Shown here in pieces: positions 42,470 to 51,086 of a DNA stretch of 64,000 bases (position 1 is the first letter of the stretch; each line of letters starts with the position of its first letter). The stretch is from positions 117,987-181,986 of the forward strand of contig JAEWGT010000003.1 of the NCBI GenBank assembly GCA_023388175.1. Reading direction: 5' to 3'. A program made the position numbers and the translations under genes. Under the pieces are notes generated by a model that saw only the letters and a list, made by a program, of their open reading frames with translations, searched no databases and was not told the DNA's origin. The stretch is from Pseudomonadota bacterium (GTDB taxonomy: Bacteria; Pseudomonadota; Alphaproteobacteria; Rhizobiales; Devosiaceae).

Positions 42470-43485
42470 TGACATTGAACATTACCCTGGTGAAAGGCGA
42501 GGCGGCGCTGCCGATCCACCAGCAGATCGTGAACAGTGTGCGGCACGCGATCAGCTCCGGAAGGCTGAAGGCAGGCGATCGCCTGCCGCCGGTTCGCAAA
42601 TTGGCGCTCGACCTCGATGTGGCCATGAACACCGTTGCCCGTGCCTATCGCGATCTCGACCGCGAAGGTTTGACCGACAACGGCCCCGGTCGCGGAACAT
42701 TCGTGAAGCAGCTGATCGTGCCGCAGCCGCATCACTGGTCGATCGATGCCACCGCCATCAATATTCTTCGTCCGGCCATCACGGCGCTCATGGCCATGGG
42801 TCTCAGCCGGATGGAGATTGCCGGCTCGGTTGAAAAACTTCTCAGTGAAGCGCCGTTGCGCGTCGGGGTCGTTGGCAGCAGCCAGCGCGGCGCCGAGAAA
42901 TGGGCCCGCGCGCTCAGTATCGAACTGCGTGAGTTCCGCATCGAACCTATCCCCGTAACGCTCTCCGAACTCACCGCCGATCCGGAGGCGGTCGTCCGAA
43001 AGCTTGAGGGTGCAACCTTCGTCTTCACCCTGTTGACCGGCTATCATCTGGCGCGCGAAATTCTCGAAGCGGCCGGCCGCCATGTGGTGCCGCTGATCAC
43101 CCAGCTTTCGCACCAGTGCCAGCAGGATCTTCTCGCCCTGCCGCGCGGCGTCCGTATTGGGCTGGTCTGCGAGGATATCTATCTCAACAGCATTCTCGAG
43201 GTCGTTGCCAGCTACGCACCCACCGCGCAGGTCGAGCGGGTGGAACTGGAAGACATTGCGGGCGCAAGGCGTCTCACGCTCGAAGCCGACATCATGGTGT
43301 ATAGCTTTGCCGCCGGGGAGATCGTGGAAAGCCTGCCGGCGGGGCGCGCCCGGCTATTGCCCCTGATCTACACGCTCAGCGAAGAGAATAGCGCCCATGT
43401 CCGGCGTCTCATCGCGCCCCATGCCCCCCCGCAACGGCAGCTCGCCACACCTGCTGCCGCCGTGGCGGCGAATGGAGCGGCGTGA
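42469..43485 (+). CDS. GntR-family regulator with a large unusual C-terminal domain
   Basis: This is a 338-residue protein. The N-terminal GntR winged helix (about 5-80) contains PIHQQIVNSVRHAISSGRLK, GDRLPPVRKLALDLDVAMNTVARAYRDL and GRGTFV, most like the YtrA class. The remaining 250 residues do not look like FCD, UTRA or aminotransferase domains. They show alternating strands and helices (LRVGVVGSS..., FVFTLLTGYH, RIGLVCEDIY, ADIMVYSF), suggestive of a periplasmic-binding-protein-like or Rossmann-like effector domain. The stop overlaps the first permease start by one base, so it heads and probably controls the peptide importer operon. Confidence 0.85.
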   Translation: MTLNITLVKGEAALPIHQQIVNSVRHAISSGRLKAGDRLPPVRKLALDLDVAMNTVARAYRDLDREGLTDNGPGRGTFVKQLIVPQPHHWSIDATAINILRPAITALMAMGLSRMEIAGSVEKLLSEAPLRVGVVGSSQRGAEKWARALSIELREFRIEPIPVTLSELTADPEAVVRKLEGATFVFTLLTGYHLAREILEAAGRHVVPLITQLSHQCQQDLLALPRGVRIGLVCEDIYLNSILEVVASYAPTAQVERVELEDIAGARRLTLEADIMVYSFAAGEIVESLPAGRARLLPLIYTLSEENSAHVRRLIAPHAPPQRQLATPAAAVAANGAA

Positions 43486-44441
43486 TGGCGCGGTACCTGT
43501 TTCGTCGCATCGCGCAGATCCTGCCAGTCGTGCTCGCGCTGGTGATCTTCAATTTCATCCTCGTGCGGGTGGCCCCCGGCGATCCGGCGACCGCCCTGGC
43601 CGGCGACAATGCGCCGCTCGAATATATCGAGGCTCTGCGCGCATCCTATGGTCTCAACGAGCCGATATGGATGCAGTTGCTCATCTACCTGCAAAAGCTC
43701 CTTCAGGGAGACCTCGGCTTCTCCTTCGCCTATCGCACGCCCGTGCTGGACGTGCTGTTGAGCCGGCTCTATCCCACCCTGCTGCTGGTCGGCGTCAGCC
43801 AGCTTGTCGCCATTCCGCTCGGCATCCTGCTCGGGGCCATCGCCGCCCGTTACCGCAACAGTGCGCTGGATACATTCATCTCCAGCTCCATGCTGGCGCT
43901 CTACAGCATTCCCGTCTTCTGGCTGGGCCTGGTCTTCATCCTGTTCTTTGCGGTGCAGCTGCAGTGGCTGCCCAGCTCGGGCATGATGAGTTTCAGCTAT
44001 GGCCGCCCGCCTGATCCTTTCGACATTGCCCGCCACCTCATCCTGCCGCTCAGCGTCCTCGTGCTGCATACCCTGCCGACCTATGCGCGCATCACCCGTG
44101 AAAGCGTCATCGAGGCGGCACAGGACGACTCGATCACAACCGCCAGGGCCATCGGCTATTCCGAACAGGTGGTGTTTCGCCGCTTCGCCCTGCGCAATGC
44201 ACTGCTGCCGGTAACGACGGTAGCAGGGCTGTCCCTAAGCTCGCTCTTTGCCGGCGCGCTTCTGGTTGAAACGGTCTTTGCCTGGCCCGGCATGGGGCGG
44301 CTCATGTACGACGCCGTGACCCAGCGCGACTTTCCCGTGCTGATGGGGGGCTTCCTCTTTACCTCCATCATGGTGATCGTCGGCAGCCTCGTCACCGACA
44401 TCATCTATGTCTATCTCGATCCGAGGGTCGTTTACAAATGA
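43485..44441 (+). CDS. Dipeptide/oligopeptide ABC transporter permease, DppB type
   Basis: This is a 318-residue inner-membrane permease with the DppB/OppB-specific N-terminus (MARYLFRRIAQILPVVLALVI), six transmembrane helices and a coupling EAA loop (ESVIEAAQDDSITTARAIGY). It forms the channel with the DppC-type partner, whose ATG overlaps its stop (ATGA at 44438-44441). The start at 43485 is favoured over a GTG one codon upstream. Confidence 0.95.
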   Translation: MARYLFRRIAQILPVVLALVIFNFILVRVAPGDPATALAGDNAPLEYIEALRASYGLNEPIWMQLLIYLQKLLQGDLGFSFAYRTPVLDVLLSRLYPTLLLVGVSQLVAIPLGILLGAIAARYRNSALDTFISSSMLALYSIPVFWLGLVFILFFAVQLQWLPSSGMMSFSYGRPPDPFDIARHLILPLSVLVLHTLPTYARITRESVIEAAQDDSITTARAIGYSEQVVFRRFALRNALLPVTTVAGLSLSSLFAGALLVETVFAWPGMGRLMYDAVTQRDFPVLMGGFLFTSIMVIVGSLVTDIIYVYLDPRVVYK

Positions 44442-45313
44442 GCGACCTCGTCAAGGCGCTGCGCGCCAATCGGCAGGGCCTGCTGGGCCTGTGCATTCTC
44501 GGCACCATCTTCCTGATCGCCATTCTGTCGCCGCTGATCGCGCCGGGTGATCCGTTCCGCATGGACGCCAGCCCCTTCCTGCCGCCGGGTCCCGACCATC
44601 GGCTGGGGACAGACAATATCGGGCGCGATGTCTTTGCCCTCATGGTTCATGGCACCAAGGTCTCGCTGCTCTTCGCCTTCGGCGCTGCGGGCGTTTCGCT
44701 GGTCATGGGCATGTTTCTCGGCGGCATTGCAGGCTATTACGGCGGCATCATAGACGACGTGATTTCGCGTCTCTCCGATGCGTTTCTCATCATTCCGCGG
44801 CTGTTCCTGATCATCGTCATCGTGGCGCTGTTCGGCTCGCAACTCTGGATGGTCGTCTTCGTCATCGGTGCCACGCTCTGGCCGGCCAATGCCCGCATCA
44901 TGCGCGCTCAGGTCATGTCACTGCGTGGCAGGGGCTTTGTGCAGGCAGCGCGTGTCGCCGGGGGCAGCGACGGTGCCATCATCTTCGGCCAGATCGCGCC
45001 CAATAGCCTCGGGCCGGTCCTGGCCAATTCCGTCCTGCAAATGGCCTATGCCGTATTGACCGAAGCCTCGCTGGCCTTCCTGGGCCTCGGCGATCCCAAC
45101 GTGCCGTCCTGGGGCCAGATCCTGCATTCGGGGCAGAACTACCTGTCTTCTGCGCCTTGGCTGATGATTTTCCCCGGCCTGGCACTGGCCGTGCTGCTGC
45201 TCTCGCTGCACCTGGTGGGCACAGCTCTGGTGGAAGCGCTCAATCCAAAACTGCGTCCCGTGCGCCGCGTCCCGCCGATGCCGCGCCCGCCCGTCGCGGA
45301 AAAGGAGGCCTGA
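44438..45313 (+). CDS. Dipeptide/oligopeptide ABC transporter permease, DppC type
   Basis: This is a 291-residue permease with the OppC/DppC N-terminal segment (RANRQGLLGLCILGTIFLIAI), the GTDNIGRDVF motif typical of DppC proteins, and an EAA loop (QAARVAGGSDGAIIFGQIAPNS). It pairs with the DppB-type permease. The gene is flanked by overlap upstream and a 1-base gap downstream to the ATPase gene. Confidence 0.95.
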   Translation: MSDLVKALRANRQGLLGLCILGTIFLIAILSPLIAPGDPFRMDASPFLPPGPDHRLGTDNIGRDVFALMVHGTKVSLLFAFGAAGVSLVMGMFLGGIAGYYGGIIDDVISRLSDAFLIIPRLFLIIVIVALFGSQLWMVVFVIGATLWPANARIMRAQVMSLRGRGFVQAARVAGGSDGAIIFGQIAPNSLGPVLANSVLQMAYAVLTEASLAFLGLGDPNVPSWGQILHSGQNYLSSAPWLMIFPGLALAVLLLSLHLVGTALVEALNPKLRPVRRVPPMPRPPVAEKEA

Positions 45314-45314
45314 C

Positions 45315-46313
45315 ATGCTGCTCGATGTCGACAACCTGTCCGTGGCCTTTGCCACCGATACCGGCCTGCTGCACGCGGTCAACAATGTCTCGTTCCGGCT
45401 GGCGGCGGGCGAAAGCCTCGGCCTGGTCGGAGAGTCCGGCTGCGGCAAGAGCACATTGGGCTTCGCCCTCATGCGGCTGCTGGCAGAAAACGGCGGCATT
45501 GTCGGGGGTAGCGTCCGGCTGGAGGGCGAAGACGTCGTCGGGATGAGCGATGCGCGGCTGCGCGCCATTCGCTGGGACAAGGTGGCCATGGTGTTCCAGA
45601 ACGCCATGTCGGCCCTCAGCCCGGTGGCGCGCATCGGTGACCAGATTGTCGATGCCATGCGCCTTCATCACAAGATTGGGCGCGAAGAGGCGCTGCGGCT
45701 GGCAGGCGATACCTTCGAGCGTGTGGGTGTTTCGCGTTCGCGGCTACAGCAATATCCGCACGAATTTTCCGGCGGCATGAAACAGCGGGCCATGCTGGCG
45801 CTCGGCCTGGTTTGCAGTCCCCAGCTCCTCATTGCCGACGAGCCCACGACGGCGCTCGATGTCGTGGCGCAGCGCCAGGTGCTGGACCTGTTCCGGGAAC
45901 TGCGCCGCGAAAGCGGCCTGGCCCTGATCATGATTTCGCATGACATCTCGGCCGTCTCGGAAATCTGCGACAGGGTTGCCGTCATGTATGGCGGCGAGAT
46001 CATGGAAATCGGGCCGCTGCGCGATGTCTTCTTCCGCTACCGGCATCCCTATACCTGGGCGCTGATCCACTCCTTCCCCTCACTGCATCAGCCCCTGCGT
46101 CAACTGGTGGCGCTGCCCGGCGCGCCGCCGGCCCTGTCCGTGCCGCCAAAGGCCTGCCCCTTCGTGTCCCGCTGTCCGTTCGCCCTGCCGCTTTGCTCGC
46201 AGCAGAGGCCGCCCGTCGTCGAGGTCGGGGCCGGCCACAGCGTGCGGTGTCACCGCGTCAACGAGCTTGATCTTGCCTCGACCGATGGAGATGCAAATGC
46301 CGTCGCTGGTTGA
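45315..46313 (+). CDS. Peptide ABC transporter ATP-binding protein, DppD type
   Basis: This is a 332-residue ATPase with Walker A GESGCGKST, signature FSGGMKQRAM, Walker B LLIADEPTTALD and the H-loop His in MISHD. The C-terminal oligopeptide-transporter extension has CPFVSRCPFALPLC, the Cys pattern seen in peptide and nickel importers. GGAGG precedes the start. The end of the gene overlaps the DppF-type start by 17 bases. Confidence 0.95.
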   Translation: MLLDVDNLSVAFATDTGLLHAVNNVSFRLAAGESLGLVGESGCGKSTLGFALMRLLAENGGIVGGSVRLEGEDVVGMSDARLRAIRWDKVAMVFQNAMSALSPVARIGDQIVDAMRLHHKIGREEALRLAGDTFERVGVSRSRLQQYPHEFSGGMKQRAMLALGLVCSPQLLIADEPTTALDVVAQRQVLDLFRELRRESGLALIMISHDISAVSEICDRVAVMYGGEIMEIGPLRDVFFRYRHPYTWALIHSFPSLHQPLRQLVALPGAPPALSVPPKACPFVSRCPFALPLCSQQRPPVVEVGAGHSVRCHRVNELDLASTDGDANAVAG

Positions 46314-47307
46314 GGTGCGCAACCTCGTCAAGGACTATCCTCTCAAGACCGGACTCATCGCCAGCCTGACCGGCGGGGCCCGCGTCGCCCATGCCGTCAG
46401 CGATATCAGCCTCGATATTGCCCCCGGCGAAATTGTCGGCGTGGTGGGTGAATCCGGCTCCGGCAAGACCACGCTGGGCAAGGTTCTGGTGCGCCTTGAA
46501 CAGGCCACCGGCGGCGAGGTTCTGTTCGGCGGAAGGCCATTGGAAGGACTTCGCGGCACGGCGCGCAGGCAGTTCCACCGCGACGTGCAGATGATCTTCC
46601 AGGACCCCTACGACACGCTCAATCCGCGGCTGACCATATTCGGCAATGTCGAACTGCCCTTGCGCTATCTGGGCATCGGCAAGACGGCCGCAGAACGGCG
46701 CAAGCGTGTCATGGAAGCGCTGGAGCTGGTCGAGCTCAACCCGCCCGACCAGTTTGCCAACCGCTATCCGCATCAGCTTTCCGGTGGCCAGCGCCAGCGC
46801 GTGGCGATTGCCAGGGCGCTCATCGTCAATCCGCGTTTCCTGGTCGCGGACGAGCCGGTGTCCATGCTCGACGTCTCCATCCGGGCCGGCGTGCTCAATC
46901 TGCTCAAGCGGCTCAATGCCGAGCTGGGCATTGCGATGATGCTGATCACCCATGATCTGACCACGGCCTATTACCTCAGTCACCGGATTGCGGTGATGTA
47001 TCTGGGCAAGGTGGTCGAGCTGGGTGCGGGCCCGGCCCTCATCGGTCATCCCGTCCATCCCTATACGCGGCTGCTTCTCGAATCCGCCCCCGATCTGATG
47101 CGCGAGAACATCGATCGCCCGCCGCTTGCCGCCGAAACGGCCAATGCCATCACCCCGCCGGCAGGCTGCCGTTTCGCGCCGCGCTGCCCATACGTCCTTT
47201 CCGTCTGCCGCGAGGTGGACCCCGCCCTTCAACCTGCGGACTCCGGCCGCCAGGTTGCCTGCCATCGTGCAGCGGAGCTGACCCCCGCTGCCGCATGGTC
47301 CCCATAG
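46297..47307 (+). CDS. Peptide ABC transporter ATP-binding protein, DppF type
   Basis: This is a 336-residue ATPase with Walker A GESGSGKTT, signature LSGGQRQRVAIARAL, Walker B FLVADEPVSMLD and the H-loop His in LITHD. The C-terminal extension carries CRFAPRCPYVLSVC. The start at 46297 is chosen because GGAG lies six bases upstream, inside the preceding gene; two further in-frame ATGs at 46285 and 46291 are possible. It works as a heterodimer with the DppD-type subunit. Confidence 0.95.
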   Translation: MPSLVEVRNLVKDYPLKTGLIASLTGGARVAHAVSDISLDIAPGEIVGVVGESGSGKTTLGKVLVRLEQATGGEVLFGGRPLEGLRGTARRQFHRDVQMIFQDPYDTLNPRLTIFGNVELPLRYLGIGKTAAERRKRVMEALELVELNPPDQFANRYPHQLSGGQRQRVAIARALIVNPRFLVADEPVSMLDVSIRAGVLNLLKRLNAELGIAMMLITHDLTTAYYLSHRIAVMYLGKVVELGAGPALIGHPVHPYTRLLLESAPDLMRENIDRPPLAAETANAITPPAGCRFAPRCPYVLSVCREVDPALQPADSGRQVACHRAAELTPAAAWSP

Positions 47308-47372
47308 CCGGAGCAATAAACAGAACGGTGAAAAATCCGCACCAACAGGAACGTCGCACACAAGGGAAAACC

Positions 47373-48941
47373 ATGAGAACCAAACGAACCGGCGCGCTTG
47401 TCGCTGGGCTGCTCGCAGCCTTGCTCGGCACCGTGCAACCATCGATGGCACAGGACGAAACACTGGTCCTTTCGATGTCCTACGAGCCAAAATTCCTCAA
47501 TGTGAATTATGACTCCGATCTGGGCGCGCCATACCAGAACATGAATATCTTCTCCAAGCTGATCACCTACAGCTACGCCAATTCCGAGCTGCATGGCGAC
47601 CTGGCCGAGAGCTGGACTGTGTCGGATGATGGCCTGACCTACACATTCAACCTGCGTCAGGGCGTGAAATGGCATGACGACGCGCCCTTCACCGCCGCGG
47701 ACGTGGTCTGGACCATCGAGGACATTCTGCGCGAGGGTGCGGCGGCTGTGTCCTACAAAATGGTTCAGGACATCGAGACCATCACCGCGCCGGACGATTA
47801 TACGGTGGTGATTACGCTCAAGGCGCCAAACTCGGCCTTCCTGGCCAATGTTGCCTCCTATTACGGCTTCAACATCCTGCCCAAGCATCTCTATGAGGGC
47901 ACCGATGTTCGCAATAACCCCCTCAATATCGCCCCGATCGGCACGGGGCCGTTCAAGTTTGCCGAGACTGTGCCCGGCAGCCACACGGTCATGCTCGCCA
48001 ACCCGGACTATTTCGGCGAAGGCCCGTTTGTCGACGTGCTCGTCTTCCGCACCATTCCCAACCTCGCAACCGCGATTTCGGCACTCGAAGCCGGTGAGAC
48101 CGCTTATTCCATCGCCTCGCCCCCGCCGGGTGAAGTTCCGCGTCTCTCCGCCTCGCCAGGCATCACGGTGGACTCGTCCAATTCACCCATCGTCATGTGG
48201 TTCGGTTTCAACTTCGACCGTCCCGAATTTCAGGACGTGCGGGTGCGCACCGCCATCGCCCACGCCATCAACCGCGAGGAAGTCGCCTCCAAGCTCTATG
48301 GTGGTCTCGTCAAACCCGCCAATGGCTACCTGACCTCGGCCGTGGGATGGGCAAACAATACCGATGCCACCCAGCCCGCCTTCGATCCGGCCCGTGCCGA
48401 AGAATTGCTGGATGAAGCCGGCTACCCGCGTGGCGCCGACGGCGTCCGCTTCCGCACCAGCTACACCGCCTTCTCCTTTTCCATCTGGGGCGGGCCCGAA
48501 CAGGCACAGATGATCCGGCAATATCTGGCCGATGTCGGGATCGAGATGAGCGTCCAGACCGCTGAATTCTCGCTCTTCAATGAAATGATCCGGTCCAAGC
48601 GCGATTTCGACATGGTCAATTCCGGCGGTCAGCGCGGCCCCGATCCCAGCGAACTGGTCAACTTCCTTGGCTCCAAGGGCTCCCGAAACGTGATGACCTG
48701 GGTCAACGAGGAAGTCGACGCGCTGTTCGCCGAAGATCGCCTTGCCGTCACCCAGGAACAGCGCCGCGATATCTACTACCGCATCCAGGAACTGGCTGCG
48801 GCTGAAGTCCCGGTCGTCAATATCATCGAATATGCCTATGCCCGCCCCTACCGCTCCGAATGGACCGGCTGGTGGTGGTCGGAGGACGCCATCGGACGCG
48901 TCGGACAGGACATGTACAACCTCGTCACCCGCGCCGAGTAA
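47373..48941 (+). CDS. Peptide ABC transporter substrate-binding protein (family 5)
   Basis: This is a 522-residue periplasmic binding protein (SBP_bac_5). A signal peptide ends near SMAQ (residue 25). YANSELHGDLAESWTVSDDGLTYTFNLRQGVKWHDD is the family signature. It should capture a di- or oligopeptide and deliver it to the DppBCDF-type transporter. It comes after the membrane and ATPase genes, whereas it is first in many dpp operons. AAGGGAA precedes the start. A strong stem-loop follows the stop. Confidence 0.95.
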   Translation: MRTKRTGALVAGLLAALLGTVQPSMAQDETLVLSMSYEPKFLNVNYDSDLGAPYQNMNIFSKLITYSYANSELHGDLAESWTVSDDGLTYTFNLRQGVKWHDDAPFTAADVVWTIEDILREGAAAVSYKMVQDIETITAPDDYTVVITLKAPNSAFLANVASYYGFNILPKHLYEGTDVRNNPLNIAPIGTGPFKFAETVPGSHTVMLANPDYFGEGPFVDVLVFRTIPNLATAISALEAGETAYSIASPPPGEVPRLSASPGITVDSSNSPIVMWFGFNFDRPEFQDVRVRTAIAHAINREEVASKLYGGLVKPANGYLTSAVGWANNTDATQPAFDPARAEELLDEAGYPRGADGVRFRTSYTAFSFSIWGGPEQAQMIRQYLADVGIEMSVQTAEFSLFNEMIRSKRDFDMVNSGGQRGPDPSELVNFLGSKGSRNVMTWVNEEVDALFAEDRLAVTQEQRRDIYYRIQELAAAEVPVVNIIEYAYARPYRSEWTGWWWSEDAIGRVGQDMYNLVTRAE

Positions 48942-48969
48942 CCCCATAGGCTCCTCACGGAGCCCTCTC

Positions 48970-48992
48970 GGGCCGGCAGGTCCTGCCGGCCC
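48970..48992 (+). terminator. GC-rich stem-loop after the binding-protein gene
   Basis: A near-perfect palindrome has 11-base arms, GGGCCGGCAGG and CCTGCCGGCCC, around a single T, so the actual loop would be larger. No T run follows. Such structures between binding-protein and downstream genes often stabilise the upstream mRNA and cut read-through. Confidence 0.6.
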
Positions 48993-49040
48993 CTCTCCCC
49001 CCAGAAAAGGACGCCACGCGAACGCGTGCAGAGGAAAGCC

Positions 49041-50081
49041 ATGCCCAAGTCACTTTCAGCCGAACAACAGGAGCGCGCCGCCCAGCTGGGCGCAGAGGCC
49101 CTGATCATCGATGCCATGGGAGGCTATATCGTCGCCCCTGAGCCCCCGCCGTATCAGGGCCGCAACTATCTCGACCGTGTCGCTGATTCCAATGTGCGGG
49201 TGACAAACATCACCATCGCGGCACATGCCGAGGGCTTCGAGTATGCGCTCGACAAGATGTTCCACTATTTCAATCTGTTCCAGGTCGCCCAGGACCGGGT
49301 AGTGCATATTAAGTCGGTGGCCGATATCGAGCGCGCACACCGCGAGAAGAAGGTAGGCGTCCTGTTCGCCTTCCAGTCGCCGACCCCCATCGATATCCAT
49401 ATCAACCGCTGGACCATCTTCCGCCAGCTCGGGCTGCGCACCTGCTCGCTCGCCTATAACGAACCCAACGTCTTTGCCCATGGCTGCCACGATCCGCGCA
49501 ATGGCGGATTGAGCTATTATGGTCTGCAGGCGATCAACGAGATGAACCGGCTCGGCATCGTGGTCGATCTGTCCCATGTCGGCGAGCGCTCGTCTCTCGA
49601 AGCGCTGGACCATAGCAAGAAGCCGTGCATCTTCTCGCATTCCAACGCCAAGGCTGTCGCCAATACGAGGCGCAATATCACCGACGAACAGGCTAAGCTC
49701 GTTGCCAGCAAGGGCGGCGTCATCGGCCTGTCCCCGCATGCCTTCCTCTCGGCCAAGGAAACCGCCGCCCAGCCCAATCTGGACGACTACCTCGATCACT
49801 TCGACTATCTGGCCAAGCTCGTCGGTGTCGATCATATCGGGGTGGGCAGTGACGTCTTCGAGAGCTACACGAAGTTCTCCTGGGAGACCTCGACCAAGCT
49901 GCTCTACAACAGCCCCTGGACCTACGAGACCGTTCAGAACGCCGACTACAATCGCGTCGAAGGCATCCATCTTCTCATCGCCGGGCTGGTGTCGCGCGGC
50001 TTCTCGGACGAAGAAATCACCAAGTTTCTGGGTGGCAACTTCCTGCGCGTGTTCAAGCAAGTCTGGCGCGACGACATCTGA
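49041..50081 (+). CDS. M19 (renal-dipeptidase-like) membrane dipeptidase family protein
   Basis: This is a 346-residue amidohydrolase-fold protein without a signal peptide. Zinc-site elements are seen in VVDLSHVGERS and FSHSNAKAVANTRRNI, plus GSDVFE near the C-terminus. The usual N-terminal DGHND is IDAMGGY and the bridging-Glu region reads AFQSPTPI, so the metal site is altered as in a divergent subfamily; activity should be tested. Its place right after a peptide importer suggests cytoplasmic cleavage of imported dipeptides. GAGGAAA precedes the start. Confidence 0.85.
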   Translation: MPKSLSAEQQERAAQLGAEALIIDAMGGYIVAPEPPPYQGRNYLDRVADSNVRVTNITIAAHAEGFEYALDKMFHYFNLFQVAQDRVVHIKSVADIERAHREKKVGVLFAFQSPTPIDIHINRWTIFRQLGLRTCSLAYNEPNVFAHGCHDPRNGGLSYYGLQAINEMNRLGIVVDLSHVGERSSLEALDHSKKPCIFSHSNAKAVANTRRNITDEQAKLVASKGGVIGLSPHAFLSAKETAAQPNLDDYLDHFDYLAKLVGVDHIGVGSDVFESYTKFSWETSTKLLYNSPWTYETVQNADYNRVEGIHLLIAGLVSRGFSDEEITKFLGGNFLRVFKQVWRDDI

Positions 50082-50142
50082 TACCACAGGCGGGGGCAGG
50101 TTGTGCCCCCGTCCTTCTCCATGGTGTCAAACCAGCAGGCGT

Positions 50143-51042
50143 TCAGCAGCCCGTGGCCGCGACATAGATCAGATAGGTCGAGGTCGACGCCGTTATGAAC
50201 AGGCGGTTCCGGCGCGGGCCGCCAAAGGTGAGATTGGCGACGCGCTGGGGCACCCTGATCTTGCCGAGCAATTCGCCCTGTGGCGAAAACACATGCACGC
50301 CATCTCCGGCGCTCGACCAGACATTGCCATTTCTGTCGCAGCGGATACCGTCCGGGACGCCATTGTCGAGCGTGCAGAAGATGGCGCCGCCCGATAGAGT
50401 GTCCTCATGGACGTCGAAGACGCGGATGATGCCGCTTACGGCAGGGTCGTGGCTGCCGCCGCTCTCAGCGATATAGAGCCTTTTCTCGTTGGGCGAGAAG
50501 CAGAGGCCATTGGGCTGGACGAAGTCGTCAACCACGGACGCAATGGTGCCCGTCTCGGGGTCGAGCCTGAAAACATTGCGCGCCGCCTGTTCGGGAACAG
50601 CGCGATAGCCTTCATAGTCGGACAGGATGCCGTAGGTTGGATCGGTAAACCAGATCGTGCCATCCGACTTCACCACCACGTCATTGGGCGAATTGAGCCG
50701 CTTGCCCTCGAACCGATCCGCAAGAACCGTAATGGAGCCATCGGGCTCGGTACGGGTCACGCGGCGCAGCCCATGCTCGCAGGACACCAGCCGCCCCTGA
50801 CGGTCGCGCGTATGACCATTGGCGAAATTGGAAGGCTGCCGGAAGACACTCACGCCCTGCTCGGGCGTCCAGCGCAGGATGCGCTCATTGGGAATGTCGG
50901 AAAACAGCAGCACATTGTGGTCGCCGAACCAGACCGGCCCCTCCGTCCAGCGGCAGCCACTGGCGATTTCCTCAAGCCCGGCCGTCACCACGACGCATTC
51001 GAGGAAGCGCGGGTCGCGGATGTCATAAAGGTCCTGTGACAT
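50143..51042 (-). CDS. SMP-30/gluconolactonase family protein
   Basis: This is a 299-residue six-bladed beta-propeller of the SMP-30/LRE family. Metal and catalytic positions are seen as TEGPVW (Glu), RLNSPNDVVV (Asn) and DGIRCDRNGNVW (Asp). Family members hydrolyse sugar lactones. It follows the LacI gene on the same strand with 44 bases between, so it is probably co-transcribed with it, and lies beside a sugar dehydrogenase operon, which fits opening a lactone made by oxidation. Confidence 0.92.
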   Translation of the reverse strand: MSQDLYDIRDPRFLECVVVTAGLEEIASGCRWTEGPVWFGDHNVLLFSDIPNERILRWTPEQGVSVFRQPSNFANGHTRDRQGRLVSCEHGLRRVTRTEPDGSITVLADRFEGKRLNSPNDVVVKSDGTIWFTDPTYGILSDYEGYRAVPEQAARNVFRLDPETGTIASVVDDFVQPNGLCFSPNEKRLYIAESGGSHDPAVSGIIRVFDVHEDTLSGGAIFCTLDNGVPDGIRCDRNGNVWSSAGDGVHVFSPQGELLGKIRVPQRVANLTFGGPRRNRLFITASTSTYLIYVAATGC

Positions 51043-51086
51043 ATCCTGGCTCCTAACGGGTCACGGCAGGCTGAATGGGTGAGGCG

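Noticed and set aside
42144..42475. Two short minus-strand open frames upstream of the GntR gene
   Set aside because: No ribosome site, Cys/Trp-rich improbable composition, and they cover the predicted promoter.
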